Made by a program: the position numbers and the translations under genes | Assembly (NCBI GenBank): GCA_903884945.1 | Contig: CAISGR010000311.1 | Span: 1-64,000 of the forward strand | Length of the DNA: 64,000 nt | Reading direction: 5' to 3' | DNA from: an uncultured bacterium | GTDB taxonomy: Bacteria; Pseudomonadota; Alphaproteobacteria; Sphingomonadales; Sphingomonadaceae | Shown here: piece after piece, positions 44,137-51,863 of the stretch | How positions within the stretch are numbered: the stretch's first letter is position 1 | How the letters are laid out: every line of letters begins with the position of its first letter | Notes under the pieces: model-generated | Database searches by the model: none | Told to the model about the DNA's origin: nothing | The model's input: only the letters and a program-made list of their open reading frames with translations

Positions 44137-44607
44137 TCAATATTTGATGATGAAGTAGAGATAGGCGTTGATCGGCCGCGTCTCGGTGCTCGTACTCGCG
44201 CCGTCGGCGTCGCCCGACGCGACCCAGCTGTTGCTGAGATGGCTGCCGTCATCGACCTGGTCGCCGCCGCTCGACATCTGGTTGTAGCCGTGCGTGTGCT
44301 GCTCCAGCGCATGCGACTGAATCGAGCCGACACCGGACGACAATTTCGTCGGATCCTGCATGTCGGTGCGCGAGGCTTCGTCCGGATCGCGATCGGCCCC
44401 GTCATCGACCCCGCGGACGAAGCGACCGCGCAGATCGGGCAGGTAGAATTCGCTCGCCGAGGTCGTCACCCCGAAATTATTGCCGATCGCCGCAAAGAGA
44501 TCGGGATACTGGCTCTGGCTGACCAATTGCCCACTGCACTCGAGCCAGCCGGCGGGAATATTGGTCTTGTCGCCGCCCCACATCATGATCATGCCCGAAA
44601 CGCACAT
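44137..44607 (-). CDS. Phage-tail-collar domain protein
   Basis: The 156-residue protein matches the tail collar domain (short tail fibre tip, also in microcystin-dependent-type proteins). It has an N-terminal WGGDKTNIPAGWLECSGQ, SQYPDLFAAIG, FYLPDLRGRFVRGVDDG, a His-containing middle (SHALEQHTHGYNQ) and the C-terminal ETRPINAYLYFIIKY. Such proteins are usually trimeric receptor-binding tips of phage tails or tail-like particles. No sheath, tube, baseplate or capsid gene is nearby. A GGGGGGA site precedes the ATG. It is the first gene of a three-gene operon-like group with the 501-residue protein and EEP genes. Confidence 0.88.
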   Translation of the reverse strand: MCVSGMIMMWGGDKTNIPAGWLECSGQLVSQSQYPDLFAAIGNNFGVTTSASEFYLPDLRGRFVRGVDDGADRDPDEASRTDMQDPTKLSSGVGSIQSHALEQHTHGYNQMSSGGDQVDDGSHLSNSWVASGDADGASTSTETRPINAYLYFIIKY

Positions 44608-45456
44608 TCCGAATCCCCCCGCCCGACCAGTAAATCTACCCTGTTAAGCATGATCATGCTGCCGTCCGGCGAGTCAAACGAGGTTACATCCAGATACGGA
44701 TGCATTCCTTTTCTCAATTATTTCTAAATTAGTCGCAGGGCAACTGCGCATTTAACCCAATAATACTTCCATTTCAAAGGGTATGAAATCATATCCATCT
44801 GATAAAAACGGATGCATCGCGTTACCCACGTAAATTGCCGATGTCGTTTCTGATCCGATATGACTTCAGCCGCCCGGGCAGCTTCCACCCTATCCTGCCA
44901 TTCGCCTTCATCGCCCGCGCGTATCAGGCAAGGGGATCCGGGCCATTAGCTACGACAGGGCCCGTATATCTTGGCAATGCGGGCGACATTCTCGGGCGCG
45001 ACGGGCCCTCACCCACCCCCACTGCTCGAACTGCGCCGTCACCGCCCCGCGCGATTCAACCGCGTCATAGCTCGGCTATCCTGCGCTGTTGCCCTGGCCG
45101 CGATGGCGCAACGGGTCCGGCAGGCAAGAACAGGAACGGGGCCCGATATGCGTACGACCAAGAGCATCCCTACCGGTCGACCGATTCTCATAATTCGGCA
45201 ACTATCGCGCGATTCCTGTAAAATACTCGATCGCCTTGCGAACAGCCGAATCCACCCGGATCGACGCAGCCGGCGCACGAATAGCACCCCTCATCTTTGC
45301 CTCACCAATAGCGCCACCAAAAATCTCGGGTCGACGTGCATTGTCAAAATGGCGATTCTACTTGCGAAGCGACAGTATCGCACCGCCGGCTTTACTTGGG
45401 GCAGCGCCCGCCATCCTGTCGTCCCACGCGCATCGCGGTGCCCGTCCGTCGGCCCG
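44608..45456. other. Long gene-free stretch upstream of the tail-collar operon
   Basis: No convincing gene lies in these 849 bases. The part next to the tail-collar gene (about 44640-44830) is clearly AT-rich and probably holds its promoter. It contains a perfect 14-base palindrome, AGCATGATCATGCT (44647-44660), and two copies of ACGGATGCAT (44696-44705 and 44808-44817). Farther right, an open minus-strand frame at 45202-45357 encodes a protein-like 51-residue peptide (PEIFGGAIGEAKMRGAIRAP) without a good start, perhaps a gene remnant. Confidence 0.55.
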
Positions 45457-46965
45457 CTAGTTCCGCGGCGCCTGCCGCCGATAGCTGAGTGCCTCCGCCA
45501 CATGGAGACGTCCCACACCCTCGCTCCCCGCCAGGTCGGCGATCGTCCGCGCGACGCGCAGGATGCGGGTATAGCCGCGCGCCGAGAGTCGCATCGCCTC
45601 GGATGCCTGGGCGAGCAGCTTGCGGCCCGGCTCGTCGGGCGTGGCGACTGCCTCGAGCAGCACGCCGTCGACTTCGGCATTGGTGCGGATCGGATGGTCG
45701 GCATAGCGCGCCGCCTGGATCCTGCGCGCCGCGGCGACGCGCGCCGCGACCTCGGCCGAACCTTCCGCCGGGGGCGGCAGGACCAGGTCGGCCGCGCTCA
45801 CCGCCTGCACCTCGACATGCAGGTCGATGCGGTCGAGCAGCGGCCCGGAGACCTTGGCCTGGTAATCCGCGGCGCAGCGCGGCGCGCGCGAGCAGGCCAG
45901 CGCCGCATCGCCGAGATGCCCGCAGCGGCACGGATTCATCGCCGCGACGAGCTGCACCCGCGCCGGGAAGGTGACATGCGCGTTCGCCCGGGCGACGCTG
46001 ACCGTGCCGGTCTCCAGCGGCTGGCGCAGCGAATCGAGCACGGCGCGCTGGAATTCGGGCAGTTCGTCGAGGAACAGCACGCCGAGATGCGCGAGGCTCA
46101 CCTCGCCCGGCTTCACCTTGAGGCCGCCGCCGACCAGCGCCGCCATCGAGGCGGAATGATGCGGCGCGCGATAGGGCCGCGCGCGGGTCAGCCGGCCGCC
46201 GGTCAGCGTGCCGGCCACGCTCGCGACCATCGATGCCTCCAGCGCCTCGGCCGGGTCGAGCGGCGGCAGGATGCCGGGCAAGCACGAGGCCATCAGCGAC
46301 TTGCCCGCGCCGGGCGGCCCGATCATCAACAGGTTGTGCCCGCCCGCCGCCGCGATCTCCAGCGCGCGCTTGGCCGTCTCCTGCCCCTTCACCTGCGCCA
46401 GGTCGGGGCCGAAGCCGGGCTCCTCCACCGCTCCCGGCTCGGGCGCGGAGAGCAGGGCATGGCCCTTGAAGTGATTGAGCAGCGACAGGATGTCGACCGG
46501 CGCGAGCACCTGAATCGATCCCGCCCAAGCCGCCTCGCTGCCCTGCGCCGCCGGGCAGATCAGTCCCTTGCCCAGTTCGGCGGCGTGCAGCGCGGCGAGC
46601 AGCACGCCGGGGGACGGCGCCACCCGCCCGTCCAGCCCGAGTTCGCCGACCACGACATAATCGGCGAGCGTCTCGGCATCCACCACGCCCATCGCGCCGA
46701 GCAGGGCGAGCGCGATCGGCAGGTCGAAATGCGATCCTTCCTTGGGCAGGTCCGCTGGCGAGAGATTCACCACGATCCGCTTGGGCGGCAGCGACAGGCC
46801 CATGGCGGCGATCGCGCCGCGCACCCGCTCGCGGCTTTCCGCCACTGCCTTGTCGGCGAGCCCCACCACATTGAAGGCCGGGAGCCCGGGGATGAGCTGC
46901 ACCTGCACCTCGACTGCGCGCGCCTCGAGCCCGAGATACGCCACCGTCGATACGCTCGCGACCAT
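45457..46965 (-). CDS. comM: YifB/ComM family Mg-chelatase-like AAA+ ATPase
   Basis: The 502-residue protein has the N-terminal Lon-protease-like ChlI domain (VEVQVQLIPGLPAFNVVGL, SRERVRGAI), a central AAA+ domain with Walker A GPPGAGKS (216-223) and Walker B GVLFLDELPEF, the NPCRCGH zinc-type motif and the C-terminal Mg-chelatase domain (LSARGYTRILRVARTIADL). ComM homologues are hexameric helicases that promote branch migration during DNA uptake and recombination. The start at 46965 follows GGGGGGAGGG; the in-frame ATG at 47022 lacks such support. Transcription runs toward the gene-free stretch. Confidence 0.93.
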   Translation of the reverse strand: MVASVSTVAYLGLEARAVEVQVQLIPGLPAFNVVGLADKAVAESRERVRGAIAAMGLSLPPKRIVVNLSPADLPKEGSHFDLPIALALLGAMGVVDAETLADYVVVGELGLDGRVAPSPGVLLAALHAAELGKGLICPAAQGSEAAWAGSIQVLAPVDILSLLNHFKGHALLSAPEPGAVEEPGFGPDLAQVKGQETAKRALEIAAAGGHNLLMIGPPGAGKSLMASCLPGILPPLDPAEALEASMVASVAGTLTGGRLTRARPYRAPHHSASMAALVGGGLKVKPGEVSLAHLGVLFLDELPEFQRAVLDSLRQPLETGTVSVARANAHVTFPARVQLVAAMNPCRCGHLGDAALACSRAPRCAADYQAKVSGPLLDRIDLHVEVQAVSAADLVLPPPAEGSAEVAARVAAARRIQAARYADHPIRTNAEVDGVLLEAVATPDEPGRKLLAQASEAMRLSARGYTRILRVARTIADLAGSEGVGRLHVAEALSYRRQAPRN

Positions 46966-47155
46966 AGTCCCTCCCCCCGGAACCCTTGTATTAGCCGGTT
47001 TTTGTCGGGGGGGAACCGCCACCCGCCACTATATCGCCTGCCATCATGTCGCGACGCACGGAAGATCCCTCCTGCCGCGGCGAGCCGCGAAAATGGCGAC
47101 CGATCGCCAGCCGACTGTCTTGCGGAGCCAACACACGACACCCATATCGGACGCA

Positions 47156-47437
47156 ATGCGCAAGACCCGCCACCCCATGCGGCGCTTCTGCCTGTTCTGG
47201 CTTGGCGTGCTGCTGCTGATCGCGACGCCGTTCGTCGGCGTGCTGCCCGGTCCGGGCGGCATTTTCGTGCTGGCCGCCGCGCTCGCGCTGATGCTGCAGA
47301 ATTCGCACTGGGCGAAGCGGCGATTCGTCCATACCAAGCGGCGCTGGCCGAAGCTGGGCCATTATGCCGATATGGGCCTGCGCCGCGCGAGCGCGCGCCG
47401 ACGCCGCGCGCGGGACTTGGCCGCGCACGAACGTTGA
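47156..47437 (+). CDS. PGPGW-type small transmembrane protein
   Basis: The 93-residue protein matches the short PGPGW putative transmembrane family. It has a basic N-terminus, a helix (FCLFWLGVLLLIATPFVGVL), the PGPGGIFVLAAALALML core and a strongly basic C-terminus (SARRRRARDLAAHER). It is probably a two-helix inner-membrane protein; function unknown. An in-frame ATG 7 codons later (MRRFCLFW) is an alternative start. The -35 element of a promoter for rpmH appears to overlap its stop codon. Confidence 0.75.
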   Translation: MRKTRHPMRRFCLFWLGVLLLIATPFVGVLPGPGGIFVLAAALALMLQNSHWAKRRFVHTKRRWPKLGHYADMGLRRASARRRRARDLAAHER

Positions 47438-47462
47438 CTTGGGCGGGCGTCTTGCCTAAGGG
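47434..47462 (+). promoter_or_regulatory. Sigma-70-type promoter candidate for rpmH operon
   Basis: TTGACT (47434-47439), a 17-base spacer, then TAAGGG (47457-47462). The -35 match and spacing are good; the -10 is weak against the E. coli consensus but common in GC-rich alphaproteobacteria. It lies about 63 bases before the rpmH ATG and overlaps the upstream stop codon. Confidence 0.5.
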
Positions 47463-47474
47463 CACCCGCTACGA

Positions 47475-47493
47475 GGCCGTCCACGTGGCGGCC
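47475..47493 (+). promoter_or_regulatory. Leader hairpin upstream of rpmH
   Basis: GGCCG-TCCACGTGG-CGGCC forms a stem whose loop contains the self-complementary CCACGTGG; it is followed by CTTTTCT. It sits in the presumed 5' leader of rpmH, 30 bases before the ATG. It resembles an attenuator or an autoregulatory ribosomal-protein leader, but could be fortuitous. Confidence 0.4.
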
Positions 47494-47524
47494 CTTTTCT
47501 ATTCAGACGACCAGGGAATGAACG

Positions 47525-47659
47525 ATGAAGCGGACCTTTCAGCCGAGCAATCTGGTGCGTGCGCGCCGGCACGGTTTCCGGTCGCGGATGGCGACTCCGG
47601 GCGGCCGCAACGTGATTCGCGCCCGTCGCAATCGCGGCCGCAAGAAGCTGTCGGCCTGA
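47525..47659 (+). CDS. rpmH: 50S ribosomal protein L34
   Basis: The 44-residue protein MKRTFQPSNLVRARRHGFRS...GRKKLSA is a canonical L34 of normal length, highly basic and part of the large subunit. It heads the conserved rpmH-rnpA-yidD-yidC-engB order. A GACCAGGGA site precedes the ATG. Its TGA stop overlaps the probable CTG start of rnpA. Confidence 0.97.
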   Translation: MKRTFQPSNLVRARRHGFRSRMATPGGRNVIRARRNRGRKKLSA

Positions 47660-47982
47660 CCACTCTTGCCGCGCGCCGCGATTTCCTCGCGGCGAATGCG
47701 GGAAAACGGGCGCCGATGCCGGGCTTCGTCCTGCTGATGCGCCGGCGCGACGACGGGGATCCGTCGATGCGAATCGGGTATACCGTCACCAAGAAGATCG
47801 GCAACGCCGTCATCCGCAACCGGATGAAGCGGCGACTGCGGGCCTTGGCGCGCGAGCTGCTCCCCGAATCGGGTGTGCGCGGCGCGGATCATGTGCTGAT
47901 CGGCCGCAATGGCGGGATCGAGCGCGATTTCGGACAATTGCGGGCTGATCTGGTCAAGGCCCTGGCGAAGGTCGCGCGGTGA
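47656..47982 (+). CDS. rnpA: Ribonuclease P protein component
   Basis: The roughly 108-residue basic protein has the RnpA core: RRDFLAANAGKRAPMPGFVL, RIGYTVTKKIGNAVIRNRMKRR (the RNR motif) and GADHVLIGRNGGI. It assists the RNase P RNA in tRNA 5' maturation. No ATG, GTG or TTG in the frame allows the conserved N-terminal helix region; the only candidate upstream of the first ATG (47716, which would remove about 20 conserved residues) is a CTG at 47656 overlapping the rpmH stop (CTGA). The start is therefore uncertain. It overlaps yidD by 4 bases. Confidence 0.92.
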   Translation: MTTLAARRDFLAANAGKRAPMPGFVLLMRRRDDGDPSMRIGYTVTKKIGNAVIRNRMKRRLRALARELLPESGVRGADHVLIGRNGGIERDFGQLRADLVKALAKVAR

Positions 47983-48191
47983 TCGTGCGCCTTCTCATCC
48001 TGCTGGTCCGCTTCTGGCAGGTCGGCCCTTCCGCGATCCTGCCGCCAAGCTGTCGCTACCAGCCCACCTGTTCAAGCTATGCAATCGAGGCGCTTCGCCG
48101 CTATGGCGCGCTGAAGGGCGGGTGGTTGGCGGCGAAGCGGATTGCGCGGTGTCATCCCTGGGGCGGATTCGGCCCAGATCCGGTTCCTTGA
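47979..48191 (+). CDS. yidD: Membrane protein insertion efficiency factor YidD
   Basis: The 70-residue protein has the YidD pattern: a hydrophobic/amphipathic N-terminus, CRYQPTCSSYAIEAL, GWLAAKRIARCHPWGGFGPDPVP. It is membrane-associated and aids YidC-dependent insertion. The start is GTG at 47979, overlapping the rnpA stop (GTGA), so it is translationally coupled. It is followed by yidC 31 bases later. Confidence 0.95.
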   Translation: MIVRLLILLVRFWQVGPSAILPPSCRYQPTCSSYAIEALRRYGALKGGWLAAKRIARCHPWGGFGPDPVP

Positions 48192-48222
48192 CTGAACGCC
48201 TACTCACGAACGGGAATCCCAA

Positions 48223-49974
48223 GTGAACGACGACAACAAGAATTTCATCCTGTTCGCCGTGTTCGCGGCGCTGATCCTGTTCGGTTGGCCGCTGGTGTCG
48301 TCCCGGTTCTTCCCGGCCGCCAACCCGCCGGTGTCGACGATCCAGAACGGCAAGACCAAGGTGATCGAGGGTAGCGCGGCCAGCCCCGCCGCGACGGGCG
48401 CCGCCGCCGTGCGCGATCGTGCCGTCGTGCTCAAGGAAACGCCGCGCGTCCGGATCGAGACGCCGTCGCTGCAGGGCTCGATCAACCTGAAGGGCGCCCG
48501 GATCGATGATCTCGTGCTCTCCGGCTACAAGCAGACGATCGACAAGAATTCGCCGCCGGTCCGGCTGTTCTCGCCCTCGGGCACCAAGGACGCCTATTTC
48601 GCCGGCTTCGGCTGGACGGGGAACGGCCTCGCCGCGCCCGGTGCCGATACCGTGTTCACCGCCAGCGCCCCCGTGCTCGCGCCCGGCAAGCCGGTGACGC
48701 TGAGCTGGACCAACCCGACCGGCCAGCGCTTCGTGATCCGCGTCGCGGTCGATGATCGCTTCATGTTCACCGTCGACCAGGCGATCCTGAACGGCGGCAC
48801 CGCGGCGGTTTCCGCCCGCAGCTACGGCCTCGTCTCGCGCGTCGGCGCCGGCCCAGATGTCGACACCTGGACCAACCATGTCGGCCCGATCGGCGTGTTC
48901 GGCAACGGCGCGAACTACGACATCACTTATGCCAATCTCCAGGGCAAGGAGCCGAGCTTCTTCAACAAGATCTTCGGCAACAGCGGCCGCCCCGGCGACA
49001 ATTTCTACGATACCACCGGCGGCTGGCTCGGCTTCGGCGACAAATACTGGCTCGCCGCGCTGATCCCGGGTCAGGACGCCGCCGTGCGCTCCGGCTTCCA
49101 CGAGGCCAAGGGCGAGAGCTTCCAGGCCGATGTGTCGCGCAGCCCCGCCGTCGTCGCCCCGGGCAAGCAGATGGTCACCACCACGCACCTGTTCGCGGGC
49201 GCGAAGGAAGTGAAGACGCTCGATCGCTACGAGAACGAACTGCGCATTCCGCTGTTCGGCAATGCAATCGACTGGGGCTGGTTCCGCATCGTCGAGAAGC
49301 CGATCTTCACCTATCTCGACTGGCTGTTCCGCCTCGTCGGCAATTTCGGCGTCGCAATCATCCTGCTGACGCTCACGATCCGCGGCCTGATGTTCCCGAT
49401 CGCGCAGCGCCAGTTCGCGTCGATGGCGAACATGCGGGCGATCCAGCCGAAGATGAAGGCGCTGCAGGAAAAGTACAAGGACGACAAGCCGCGCCAGCAG
49501 CAGGAGATCATGGCGCTGTACAAGGCCGAGAAGGTCAATCCGCTCGCGGGCTGCCTGCCGACCTTCCTGCAGATCCCGGTCTTCTACGCGCTGTACAAGG
49601 TGCTGCTGCTGACGATCGAAATGCGCCACCAGCCCTTCGTGCTGTGGATCAAGGATCTTTCCGCGCCGGATCCGATGACGCCGGTCAACCTGTTCGGCTA
49701 TCTCCACTTCACCCCGCCGCACATGATCGCGATCGGCGTGATCCCGATCCTGCTCGGCATCTCGATGTACTTCCAGTTCAAGCTGAACCCGGCCCCGATG
49801 GACGAAGCGCAGAAGCAGGTCTTCGCGATCATGCCCTGGGTGCTGATGTTCGTGATGGCGCCGTTCGCGGTCGGCCTGCAGATCTACTGGATCACCTCCA
49901 ACACGCTCACCATCCTCCAGCAGCGCCTGCTCTATGCGCGGCATCCGGGGATGAAAGTGGCGGCGGTAAAGTAG
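48223..49974 (+). CDS. yidC: Membrane protein insertase YidC
   Basis: The 583-residue protein has an N-terminal membrane anchor (ILFAVFAALILFGWPLVSS), a large periplasmic P1 domain (about 60-350) and the Oxa1/Alb3 insertase core of five helices (IPLFGNAIDWGWFRIVEKP, QRQFASMANMRAIQPKMKAL, NPLAGCLPTFLQIPVFYALY). Length is typical of Gram-negative YidC. It inserts and folds inner-membrane proteins with or without SecYEG. Start is GTG at 48223. engB begins 4 bases after its stop. Confidence 0.97.
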   Translation: MNDDNKNFILFAVFAALILFGWPLVSSRFFPAANPPVSTIQNGKTKVIEGSAASPAATGAAAVRDRAVVLKETPRVRIETPSLQGSINLKGARIDDLVLSGYKQTIDKNSPPVRLFSPSGTKDAYFAGFGWTGNGLAAPGADTVFTASAPVLAPGKPVTLSWTNPTGQRFVIRVAVDDRFMFTVDQAILNGGTAAVSARSYGLVSRVGAGPDVDTWTNHVGPIGVFGNGANYDITYANLQGKEPSFFNKIFGNSGRPGDNFYDTTGGWLGFGDKYWLAALIPGQDAAVRSGFHEAKGESFQADVSRSPAVVAPGKQMVTTTHLFAGAKEVKTLDRYENELRIPLFGNAIDWGWFRIVEKPIFTYLDWLFRLVGNFGVAIILLTLTIRGLMFPIAQRQFASMANMRAIQPKMKALQEKYKDDKPRQQQEIMALYKAEKVNPLAGCLPTFLQIPVFYALYKVLLLTIEMRHQPFVLWIKDLSAPDPMTPVNLFGYLHFTPPHMIAIGVIPILLGISMYFQFKLNPAPMDEAQKQVFAIMPWVLMFVMAPFAVGLQIYWITSNTLTILQQRLLYARHPGMKVAAVK

Positions 49975-49978
49975 GCGC

Positions 49979-50620
49979 ATGGCGGATGCCTTCACCCCCG
50001 AAGCGATCGAGGCCGCGCGGAAGATCTTCGCCGGCCCGGTCTCCTTCCTGAAATCCGCGCCGACGCTCGAGTTCATTCCCGATGCCAGCGTGCCCGAAGT
50101 CGCGTTCGCGGGGCGGTCCAATGTGGGCAAGTCCTCGCTGCTCAACGCGCTGGCCGGTCGCAATGCGCTCGCCCGCACGTCGAACACGCCGGGGCGGACG
50201 CAGGAACTCAACTTCTTCGACGTGGGCGCCCCCCTCGCCTTCCGGCTCGTCGACATGCCCGGCTATGGCTTCGCCAAGGCGCCGAAGGACATGGTCAAGA
50301 AGTGGCGCTTCCTGGTGAACGACTTCCTGCGCGGACGGCAGGAACTGAAGCGCGCGCTGGTGCTGATCGATGCGCGGCACGGCATCAAGGATGTCGACCG
50401 CGAGATCATGGAAATGCTCGACAAGGCCGCTGTCAGCTACCGGCTGGTGCTGACCAAGGCCGACAAGATCAAGCCGACCGAACTGGCCGAGGTTGCCGCC
50501 AGTACCGCCGAGGAAGCGCGCAAGCGCCCAGCCGCGCATCCCGACATCCTCGAAACCTCGAGCGAGACTGGCCTCGGCATCCCCGAACTGCGCGCCGCCG
50601 TGGTCGAGGCGATCGGCTGA
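49979..50620 (+). CDS. engB: Ribosome biogenesis GTPase YsxC/EngB
   Basis: The 213-residue GTPase shows G1 GRSNVGKS (45-52), the G2 region TSNTPGRTQ, G3 DMPGYG and G4 TKAD, followed by the SSETGLGI G5-like segment. It is needed for late 50S assembly. It lies 4 bases after yidC, completing the conserved operon. Length is normal. Confidence 0.97.
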   Translation: MADAFTPEAIEAARKIFAGPVSFLKSAPTLEFIPDASVPEVAFAGRSNVGKSSLLNALAGRNALARTSNTPGRTQELNFFDVGAPLAFRLVDMPGYGFAKAPKDMVKKWRFLVNDFLRGRQELKRALVLIDARHGIKDVDREIMEMLDKAAVSYRLVLTKADKIKPTELAEVAASTAEEARKRPAAHPDILETSSETGLGIPELRAAVVEAIG

Positions 50621-50721
50621 CGATGTCGCGCGCGCTGCTTCCGGCTCCGCTGGTGCCGAACCCGGCGCCCGCGCCGATCTCCGTCTCGACAGCACGACGG
50701 CAACCCCGCTAAGCCGCGCCG

Positions 50722-51384
50722 ATGAAGCTCATTATCGGCAACAAGGCCTATTCCTCCTGGTCGCTCCGCGGCTGGCTCGCCTGCAGGCAATCGGGACTGC
50801 TCTTCGAGGAGGTCGTCGTCCCGCTCTACGACGAGAATTGGGACAAGCGCCGCCAGGGCGACGAGTTTGCCCCCTCCTCGGGCAAGGTGCCGATCCTGTG
50901 GGATGGCGATGCCGTCGTGTGGGACAGCCTCGCCATCATCGACTATCTCGCCGAGAAGACCGAGCGCATCCGCTTCTGGCCGGAAGAGGATGCCCCCCGC
51001 GCCATGGCGCGCTCGATGGCGGCCGAGATGCATTCCAGCTTCACGGCGCTCCGCCGCAAGCACAGCATGAACATCCGCCAGGTCTATCCGCCGAAGCGGC
51101 CCGACGACGACGTGCTCGCCGATCTCGCGCGGATCATGGAATTGTGGGCGCAGGCCCGCGCGCGCTTCGGCGGCACGGGCAAGTTTCTATTCGGCGAGTT
51201 CGGCGCGGCGGACATCATGTTCGCGCCGGTCGTCACCCGCATCGTCACCTACAGCCTGCCGATCGCGCGCTTCGCCACGGGCTATATGGATGCGGTGCTG
51301 CAGCACCCCTTCATGCAGGACTGGATCGCCGGCGCGCAGGAAGAGGAATGGGTCATCGAACAGTTCGAGACACCCACAGCCTGA
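50722..51384 (+). CDS. Glutathione S-transferase family protein
   Basis: The 220-residue protein has a GST thioredoxin-like domain with the SSWSLRGWLACRQSG active-site region (serine type), GKVPILWDGDAVVWDSLAIIDYLAE, and a helical C-terminal domain ending FMQDWIAGAQEEEWVIEQFE. This resembles the zeta/YfcG-like group often annotated as GST in sphingomonads. The start at 50722 lies 101 bases after engB on the same strand. It is convergent with the cupin gene. Substrate unknown. Confidence 0.9.
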   Translation: MKLIIGNKAYSSWSLRGWLACRQSGLLFEEVVVPLYDENWDKRRQGDEFAPSSGKVPILWDGDAVVWDSLAIIDYLAEKTERIRFWPEEDAPRAMARSMAAEMHSSFTALRRKHSMNIRQVYPPKRPDDDVLADLARIMELWAQARARFGGTGKFLFGEFGAADIMFAPVVTRIVTYSLPIARFATGYMDAVLQHPFMQDWIAGAQEEEWVIEQFETPTA

Positions 51385-51406
51385 TTCCGTCCCGCGCGCC
51401 CGGCCG

Positions 51407-51853
51407 TCAGAAGGCGCTGCCGTCCTTGCGACGGAAGCCTTGGCCGGTGAACAGGTGCATGTCGATATCGGGGTAATGGCAATCGGTGTCCGAGGGCTTG
51501 CCGACCGCGACGAACACGCAATCGGCATCGCTGCGGTTCTGCAGGACATGGCCGTTGCCGTCGCCCTTGGGAAAGGCGGCGCAGTCACCGGCGCGCATGA
51601 CATGCTCGCCCGCATCGTCGACCAGTACCGCCTCGCCCGCCAGCATGACGACGAACTCGTCCTCATCCTCATGCCAGTGCCGCTGCGACGACCACGCGCC
51701 GGGCTTCAGTGTGACATGGCTCACACCAAATTGGGCCAGCCCGCCCGCCGGGGCGAGGCGCCGGTACCAGCGGCCCTGCACGGCGGCCGCATATTCCGGC
51801 GGATAGCCGGTGGCATTGGTCTGCGGGATTGTATCGAGATCGAGCTTGGGCAA
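51407..51853 (-). CDS. Cupin-domain protein, probable TTG start
   Basis: The 148-residue protein contains one cupin barrel: SQRHWHEDEDEFVVMLAGEA (metal-binding H, H, E) and AGDCAAFPKGDGNGHVLQN (second motif). The C-terminus (DTDCHYPDIDMHLF) extends it as in AraC-free cupins of unknown substrate. A TTG at 51853 preceded by GGAGG gives a start MPKLDLDTIPQ that matches the family N-terminus; the ATG at 51865 would overlap dapE. Function unknown. Confidence 0.85.
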   Translation of the reverse strand: MPKLDLDTIPQTNATGYPPEYAAAVQGRWYRRLAPAGGLAQFGVSHVTLKPGAWSSQRHWHEDEDEFVVMLAGEAVLVDDAGEHVMRAGDCAAFPKGDGNGHVLQNRSDADCVFVAVGKPSDTDCHYPDIDMHLFTGQGFRRKDGSAF

Positions 51854-51863
51854 TGTCGCCTCC

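Noticed and set aside
38521..44607. Remnant prophage
   Set aside because: The tail-collar protein is the only phage-like gene; there is no capsid, terminase, tail tube, lysis or integrase gene, and the cluster enzymes are not typical phage genes.
45202..45357. Small gene on the minus strand (51 codons)
   Set aside because: The peptide looks protein-like but has no ATG with a ribosome site at its beginning and no recognised homologue; kept only as a possible remnant in the findings.
44971..47982. 1003-codon + strand frame
   Set aside because: Only its last 108 codons (rnpA) have protein-family support; the rest is antisense to comM or non-coding.
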